47,659 bases of DNA from Polaribacter sp. IC066 (GTDB lineage Bacteria > Bacteroidota > Bacteroidia > Flavobacteriales > Flavobacteriaceae), in the NCBI RefSeq assembly GCF_007997085.1, contig NZ_VORR01000034.1, positions 1 to 47,659 on the forward strand, in the 5' to 3' direction. Below are positions 42,600 to 47,659 of the stretch, piece after piece. Position numbers and translations under genes: made by a program. Position 1 is the first letter of the stretch. The number at the start of each line of letters is the position of its first letter. The notes beneath the pieces are model-generated. The model ran no database searches, had not been told where the DNA came from, and worked only from the letters and a program-made list of their open reading frames with translations.

Positions 42600-44366
42600 T
42601 TAAGATGCGACCTCTAAACTGAACTGCTTGTCATATAGATTTTTGTAATATCCGTTTTCTTTTTCTAATAATTCTTGATGAGAGCCTTCTTCTACAATTA
42701 TACCGTTATCCATCACAATAATTTTATCCGCTTGTTTTATTGTTGCCAATCGGTGCGCAATTATAATAGAAGTTCTATCTTTTGTAATCGTTTCTGTTGC
42801 GTATTGTATCATTTGTTCTGCATTATTATCTACAGAAGATGTTGCTTCATCTAAAATTAAAATACTCGGTTTACTCACATAAGCACGTAAAAAAGCAATT
42901 AATTGTCTTTGCCCAGAAGACAACATAGCACCTCTTTCTTTTACATTATAATTATAACCACCTGGTAAGGTCATAATAAAATCATGAATACCAATTTGTT
43001 TTGCCGCATTTTCAACTTCTTTTAACGTAATATTTTCATCTTTTAAAGTGATGTTATTTAAAATTGAATCTGAAAATAAAAACACGTCTTGTAAAACTAT
43101 TGCTACTTCATTTCGAAGGCTTTCTAGCGTATAATCATCTACAGAAACGTTATCAATAGAAATGGTACCGCTATCTATTTCGTAAAAACGATTTATCAAA
43201 TTAATAATGGTAGATTTACCTGCACCTGTAGCACCAACAATGGCAACTGTTTGTCCGCTTTTTACATATAAAGAAATACCTTTTAGAACTTCTTCATTTT
43301 TTATGTAGCTAAACCTTACATCTTTAAAATTAATATGGCCTTTTAAATTTTCTGCTACAATGGTTCCGTTTTTAGCAATACTGCTATCAGTATCAATCAC
43401 TTTAAAAACACGCTCACCAGCAACAATGCCCATTTGTAATTGATTAAATTTATCTGCAATTTGGCGTAAAGGTCTAAACAACATTTGTGCATATTGAATA
43501 AACCCCATAATCATACCTACCGAAATCCCCGAATTTTGAACTACTTGTCCGCCACCAAACCAAACAATTAAACCAATGCCAATTGATGATAAAATTTCTG
43601 CAATCGGAAAAAATAGAGAATAATACCAAATTGTTTTTACATGTGCTTTTTTATGCTTGTCGTTAATTTCCTTAAAATTATCATATTCAATACCCTCTCT
43701 ATTAAATAGTTGTACAATTTTCATTCCTGTAACACGCTCTTGTACAAACCCATTTAAATTAGCTACTTGATTTCTCACTTGCTGAAAAGTTTCTTTAATA
43801 GCTACCTGAAATAGTTTTGTTGCATATACTAAAATTGGTAAAATTGCTAGTGTAATCAATGCCAACCTCCAATTTAAAAAAAGCATTACAATGGTAACCG
43901 CAAACATTTTAAGCAAATCACTTAAAATAGTAAACACACCATTACTAAAAAAAGCCGCAATAGTTTCTATATCAGAAACCACTCTTGTTACCAACCTTCC
44001 TACAGAATTTGTATCAAAATAAGACATTTTAAACTGTAAAATATGTCTAAAAATTTTTGCTCTAATATCTCTAATAATGTGCTGCCCAACCCAATTGGCA
44101 AAATAAATAAAAACAAACTGCAAAAGTACTTCTATGATTAAAATGCCCAGCATTAACAAAGAGTAATTTAGCAGCCCAACTTTATCTTTAGACAAAATAT
44201 AATCATCTACCGTGTTGATTAAAATATAGGGTGATATTACTGAAAATAAAGCCAGAAATATGGTTGATGATGATGCGATGAAAAAATACAATCGATAGCG
44301 TTTTGCAAAAGACATAAGTCTCGAAAAAATTTGCATATCAAAAGCATTTCCTGATTTTACTCCCAA
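42600..44366 (-). CDS. ABC exporter, fused permease and ATPase (MsbA-like)
   Basis: A 588-residue half-transporter that works as a dimer. Six TM helices lie in residues about 20-320 ('DTNSVGRLVTRVVSDIETIA' is the intracellular coupling region). The nucleotide-binding domain holds Walker A 'GATGAGKST' (about 378), the Q-loop 'VAIVLQDVFLFSDSIL', signature 'LSSGQRQLIAFLRAYVSKP', Walker B 'ILILDEATSSVD' and the H-loop 'IIAHRLATI'. The substrate (lipid, peptide or drug) cannot be told. It starts 3 bp after the truA stop, so the two are co-transcribed. Confidence 0.94.
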   Translation of the reverse strand: MGVKSGNAFDMQIFSRLMSFAKRYRLYFFIASSSTIFLALFSVISPYILINTVDDYILSKDKVGLLNYSLLMLGILIIEVLLQFVFIYFANWVGQHIIRDIRAKIFRHILQFKMSYFDTNSVGRLVTRVVSDIETIAAFFSNGVFTILSDLLKMFAVTIVMLFLNWRLALITLAILPILVYATKLFQVAIKETFQQVRNQVANLNGFVQERVTGMKIVQLFNREGIEYDNFKEINDKHKKAHVKTIWYYSLFFPIAEILSSIGIGLIVWFGGGQVVQNSGISVGMIMGFIQYAQMLFRPLRQIADKFNQLQMGIVAGERVFKVIDTDSSIAKNGTIVAENLKGHINFKDVRFSYIKNEEVLKGISLYVKSGQTVAIVGATGAGKSTIINLINRFYEIDSGTISIDNVSVDDYTLESLRNEVAIVLQDVFLFSDSILNNITLKDENITLKEVENAAKQIGIHDFIMTLPGGYNYNVKERGAMLSSGQRQLIAFLRAYVSKPSILILDEATSSVDNNAEQMIQYATETITKDRTSIIIAHRLATIKQADKIIVMDNGIIVEEGSHQELLEKENGYYKNLYDKQFSLEVAS

Positions 44367-44369
44367 AAT

Positions 44370-45095
44370 TTAATATTTTATTGCTGTTAAAAATAAACCT
44401 TTTGCAGGGACTGACAATCCTGCGTTACTCCTATTCTTGCTCTCTATAATTTTTCTAAAATCTTCTTTGGTTATTCTACCCAATCCTACATCGATTAAAG
44501 TACCAACAATTGCTCTTACCATATTTCGTAAAAAACGATTTGCCGAAATATAGAAAATTAACTCATCTTCTTTTTGCTCCCAAAAAGCCTGTGTAATAGT
44601 GCAATTAAAAGTATACACTTCTGTTTTAACTTTAGAAAAACACTGAAAATCTTCATATTCTAAAAGTAGCTCTGCAGCAGCATTCATTAAAGTTACATTG
44701 GGTCTTTGTGAATGTACTTGCCAAGAAAAATCTAATAAAAAAGGATTTCTTCCTAACCATATTTTATATTGATAACTTCTAGAAGTTGCATCGAAGCGAA
44801 CGTGTTTGTCATCATGAACCAAAAACACTTTGTATACTGAAATATCATTTGGCAAAATTGAATTTAGCTTAAACACAATTTCATCTTTCAACTCTTTTTT
44901 TGTATCAAAATGCGCAAACATTTGAGACGCATGCACGCCGGTATCTGTTCTACCTGCGCCAACCACCTGAATATCCTCTTGAAGAATTGTGCTAATAGCC
45001 TTGTTTAATTTTTCTTGTACAGAAATAACATCAGGCTGAATTTGCCAACCGTGGTATTTTTTTCCGTTATAAGAAAGCTCTATAAAGTATCTCAA
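44370..45095 (-). CDS. truA: tRNA pseudouridine(38-40) synthase TruA
   Basis: A 241-residue enzyme that makes pseudouridine at positions 38-40 of the tRNA anticodon arm. The catalytic Asp51 is in 'GAGRTDTGVHASQMFAHFD'. The start 'RYFIELSYNGKKYHGWQIQP' and 'FLRNMVRAIVGTLIDVGLG' are also diagnostic. Full length for the Bacteroidetes form. It is the first gene of the pair truA - ABC exporter, divergent from the phosphoesterase gene across 97 bp. Confidence 0.96.
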   Translation of the reverse strand: MRYFIELSYNGKKYHGWQIQPDVISVQEKLNKAISTILQEDIQVVGAGRTDTGVHASQMFAHFDTKKELKDEIVFKLNSILPNDISVYKVFLVHDDKHVRFDATSRSYQYKIWLGRNPFLLDFSWQVHSQRPNVTLMNAAAELLLEYEDFQCFSKVKTEVYTFNCTITQAFWEQKEDELIFYISANRFLRNMVRAIVGTLIDVGLGRITKEDFRKIIESKNRSNAGLSVPAKGLFLTAIKY

Positions 45096-45192
45096 GAAAT
45101 CTGTTTTTTGAAGTCCTCAAAATTACGAAATTTATTTAGGAATCCTTATTTTTGGATTCTTTAAAGCGTTAAACTTTTCTTACTATTTTTTC

Positions 45193-45690
45193 ATGAAAAA
45201 AATATTGTTATTATCAGATACACACAGCTATATAGATGCTCAAATTTTAAAGTTTGTAAAACAGGCGGATGAAGTTTGGCACGCTGGCGATATTGGGAAT
45301 TTAGAAGTTACCGATGCTATTAAAGCGTTAAAGCCTTTACGTGCTGTTTTTGGCAATATTGATGATAAGGATGCTAGGGCAGAATTTCCGTTAGATAATA
45401 AGTTTACGGTTGAAGATGTTTCAGTTTGGATCACTCATATTGGCGGCTATCCGAATCGATACCATCAAAGAGTTCGGGAAGAATTATCGGTAAATTCTCC
45501 TAAAGTTTTTATTTCGGGTCATTCTCATATCTTAAAAGTGCAATATGACAAAAAACTAAATTTATTGCACTTAAACCCTGGAGCTGCAGGAAATCATGGA
45601 TTTCATAAGGTTAGAACCATGCTTCGCTTTGAAGTAGACAAAGCGGCCATTAAAAATTTAGAAATTATAGAGTTAGCGACACGAGGTTAG
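45193..45690 (+). CDS. YfcE/MJ0936-type metallophosphoesterase
   Basis: A 165-residue cytoplasmic phosphodiesterase with all metal motifs of the family: 'LLSDTHSYID' (Asp-x-His), 'HAGDIGN', 'VFGNIDDKD' (Gly-Asn-x-Asp), 'ITHIGGYP' and 'SGHSHIL' (Gly-His-x-His). Typical substrates are small phosphodiesters such as bis-pNPP in tests. The physiological one is unknown. Its last 26 bp overlap the end of the histidine kinase gene on the other strand. Confidence 0.94.
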   Translation: MKKILLLSDTHSYIDAQILKFVKQADEVWHAGDIGNLEVTDAIKALKPLRAVFGNIDDKDARAEFPLDNKFTVEDVSVWITHIGGYPNRYHQRVREELSVNSPKVFISGHSHILKVQYDKKLNLLHLNPGAAGNHGFHKVRTMLRFEVDKAAIKNLEIIELATRG

Positions 45691-47503
45691 GATCTTCCTT
45701 TTCTATAACAGGGAGTTCTACCAATATTGTAGTACCATTATTTAATGAAGATTTTATTTGAAACTCTCCCTTCATCATTTGTATTCTAGCATCAATTTGA
45801 TTGATCCCTAAACCACCAGATTTCGTATTTATTTTTGTCTTATCAAAACCTATCCCGTCATCAGAAATAGTAAGAAACAATCTGTTATTTTCTTCTCTCA
45901 ACTCTATTAAAGCATTATCTGCTTTACTATGTTTTAAAATATTATTGATAAATTCTTGGGTAATATTATATAGTTTAATTTCAAAATTTTGCTGGTATCT
46001 TCTAATATTAATAATATCAGTTTCTATATTTAATTGAGAATTAGAATATTTTTCGGCGATGTCTTTAATGGCAAAAGTTAATCCAAATTTTAATAAAACT
46101 GAAGAAACCAACGTATGCGATAAATCTCTAATTTTATGAGAAGCCTCTTGTATTATCTGTTGCGTTTTATCAATTTCAATGGGTGTATTTCCGTTAAACT
46201 GCTTTCTTGTAGCTTGCAAATGCAAGTTAGCAGAAGACAATAAAGCACTTACGCTATCATGCAGCGTTTCTGCTATCTCTTTTCTTTCTGACTCTTTACC
46301 GTCTATGGTAGCGTTTAAGATTCTTACTTGCGTTTCAGACTTTAATTTATCTAAATTTTGATTTTGAATTAATTCTACTTGATTTAATTGTAGTGCTAAA
46401 TTATTTTGTTTTAATTTATACAGCGTCAACCAATAAACCAACGTAACTATAATTAGCACCGCCAAGATGCCAATACTCCAGAAAATTCTTTGGTCTCTTA
46501 ACCACTTTACTTCTTCTTGTTCTTGAAATTGCTCTTTTTGTGCGTCAAAATCATATTTTTGTTTAACTTGTTCTATAATTCCGCTAAATTCTTCTTCTCT
46601 AATATCGCCTTCAATTTCATAAGACAACTCTTGAATATCGTATGCTTTGTAATCTTTTAAGTTACGCATTGCCCAAGCCAAATTAAAATACAAACTTGAT
46701 TTGATTCTAATTGCTTTTGAATCCTCGTTATTTTTAATTAGTTCTATGGCATCTAAATATAATTCTTTAGACTTTTTATATTCTTTTTGGGATAAAAAAA
46801 TGTTTCCTAAATTATTTAAGGCTACAGCTGTACTTACATTATTGTTATGCTTTTCATGTATTATTATAGATTTTCTTACATACCATTCTGCCTTAACATA
46901 CATGGAATCTTTTTCATAAATAGCAGAAAGATTAGTGTAAGCTTTTGCTATTAAGCTTTCAATATCTGCGTTTAGCGTAGGTAATCTCTCTAACTTTTCG
47001 TAATATATTTTTGCACTATCTAAATAGTACGTTTTATTTTTCTCTTCCTGTGATACTGATAGCCTGTGATAGGTACCTCCTATTCTCAACAATGTACTTG
47101 CTAAATCAATATCCTTAAAACTAGTGTTTTGACCTTCAACTAAAGACCTATTTAGTTGATTAAAAGATTGTTTATAATATTTTAAGGATTCATCAAATTT
47201 GTTTGTTCTATCATAGATGTCTGCTATTAGTGAATTACACTTGTAAATCCAGTAATAATTTTTTATATTTTTAGCCTTATCAAGGAGCGCTAAAGATTGC
47301 TTTAAAGCTTCAACGTATTTCTCTTTGCTATAGATCTCAAAAATTTCATTGTACCTCAATTCAATCAATGAATCATTTTTAACCGAAAAAACTGAAGAGG
47401 TCTTTAAAGAAAAGACCTCTTCAGTACTTAAATTGTTTTCAATAGCATTTACCTGGTATAAACCTAAACAAATGAAGAAAAAAATAGATATAATATTTTT
47501 CAA
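45665..47503 (-). CDS. TPR-containing sensor histidine kinase (HisKA_3 type)
   Basis: A 612-residue kinase. A signal peptide (1-20, YQVNA) is followed by a periplasmic region with TPR repeats (about 50-310, e.g. 'AVALNNLGNIFLSQKEYKKS'). A TM helix (about 340-360, 'SIGILAVLIIVTLVYWLTL') and a coiled coil follow. The dimerisation box is 'RKEIAETLHDSVSALLSSAN' with His415, the HisKA_3 type that works with LuxR-like response regulators. The HATPase has 'NNILKHSKADNALIEL', 'SDDGIGFD' and 'GGLGINQIDARIQM'. No response regulator is in the window. The TPR-TM-kinase layout is common in Bacteroidetes. Confidence 0.93.
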   Translation of the reverse strand: MKNIISIFFFICLGLYQVNAIENNLSTEEVFSLKTSSVFSVKNDSLIELRYNEIFEIYSKEKYVEALKQSLALLDKAKNIKNYYWIYKCNSLIADIYDRTNKFDESLKYYKQSFNQLNRSLVEGQNTSFKDIDLASTLLRIGGTYHRLSVSQEEKNKTYYLDSAKIYYEKLERLPTLNADIESLIAKAYTNLSAIYEKDSMYVKAEWYVRKSIIIHEKHNNNVSTAVALNNLGNIFLSQKEYKKSKELYLDAIELIKNNEDSKAIRIKSSLYFNLAWAMRNLKDYKAYDIQELSYEIEGDIREEEFSGIIEQVKQKYDFDAQKEQFQEQEEVKWLRDQRIFWSIGILAVLIIVTLVYWLTLYKLKQNNLALQLNQVELIQNQNLDKLKSETQVRILNATIDGKESERKEIAETLHDSVSALLSSANLHLQATRKQFNGNTPIEIDKTQQIIQEASHKIRDLSHTLVSSVLLKFGLTFAIKDIAEKYSNSQLNIETDIINIRRYQQNFEIKLYNITQEFINNILKHSKADNALIELREENNRLFLTISDDGIGFDKTKINTKSGGLGINQIDARIQMMKGEFQIKSSLNNGTTILVELPVIEKEDPNLVSLTL

Positions 47504-47659
47504 AAAATATTTGGATTATTAAGCGTCAATACCAGGGCAATCGCCTTTAAACTTTCATTAGCGATTCTCTGTAATTTAGGTTGTAGCTAGCTTTTAGTTT
47601 TTTTCTTTTTATGGATAATTTATTTGTCTTATCTCTTTCAAGTAAGGTTAATCCTGTTT
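47504..47659. other. Right-edge sequence, undecided
   Basis: The minus strand is open from the window edge to a TAA at 47549-47547, ending 'KASYNLNYRESLMKV'. This could be the C-terminus of the next gene, upstream of the kinase. A plus-strand ATG at 47611 also opens a short frame. Neither can be judged from so little sequence. Confidence 0.25.

Noticed and set aside
47547..47659. C-terminus of another gene at the right edge
   Set aside because: Only about 37 open codons of Lys/Asn-rich sequence, which could be chance in AT-rich DNA. It is kept as undecided.

Overview
The window looks like a chromosome segment of a marine-type member of the Flavobacteriaceae (Bacteroidota). Supporting signs are the strongly AT-rich DNA, -7 promoter elements of the TAnnTTTG type, start sites without strong Shine-Dalgarno sequences, a SusC/SusD pair, a T9SS-sorted laminarinase, and lipoproteins with short lipoboxes. 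I cannot name the genus.

Layout. 1-170: the 5' end of a transposase running off the left edge (probably IS1380-like). 192-5792: a small membrane protein, a crotonase-fold enzyme, a DUF1684 lipoprotein, an MFS exporter interrupted by an in-frame TAG, a CaCA-type Na+/Ca2+ antiporter and two small conserved proteins. 5850-5926: tRNA-Arg(ACG) with a promoter and a strong terminator. 6436-9669: a Crp-like regulator followed by a periplasmic HIUase-like protein, a frameshifted MFS gene, a GlcG/HbpS-like protein and a DoxX-like protein.

10062-19996: two paralogous GbsR/MarR-type regulators, a double-META lipoprotein, NhaA, and a complete RND tripartite efflux pump. Three promoters here share the palindrome AGTTCG-N8-CGAACT, placed 5-6 bp upstream of the -7 element. 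They sit before regulator 1, the META lipoprotein and the regulator 2-pump operon. This looks like a small self-controlled envelope-stress or efflux regulon and is the main discovery in the window.

20134-25036: Dps, a decayed MscS-type gene, a copy of a degenerate dispersed repeat, a stand-alone 4-helix-bundle sensor protein, a long gene-poor stretch, and a beta-lactamase-fold serine hydrolase. 25037-29552: housekeeping genes (unknown protein, clpS, prmA, tpiA, a TlpA-like thioredoxin, pyrF, a BtuF-like protein). 29678-37470: two small genes and a minimal laminarin-type polysaccharide utilisation locus (GH16, SusD, SusC, all on the minus strand). 38099-41410: a DUF4197 lipoprotein, a 49-residue Cys-rich protein, DUF4174 and a CocE-type hydrolase. 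A truncated second copy of the DUF4197 gene lies on the other side of susCD. 41813-47503: diadenylate cyclase, an ABC exporter, truA, a YfcE-type phosphoesterase and a TPR sensor histidine kinase.

No CRISPR array, rRNA, prophage or toxin-antitoxin module was seen. Several genes or fragments are in decay (two MFS genes, the MscS remnant, the DUF4197 fragment), concentrated in the gene-poor stretches. The two MFS lesions could also be sequencing errors.
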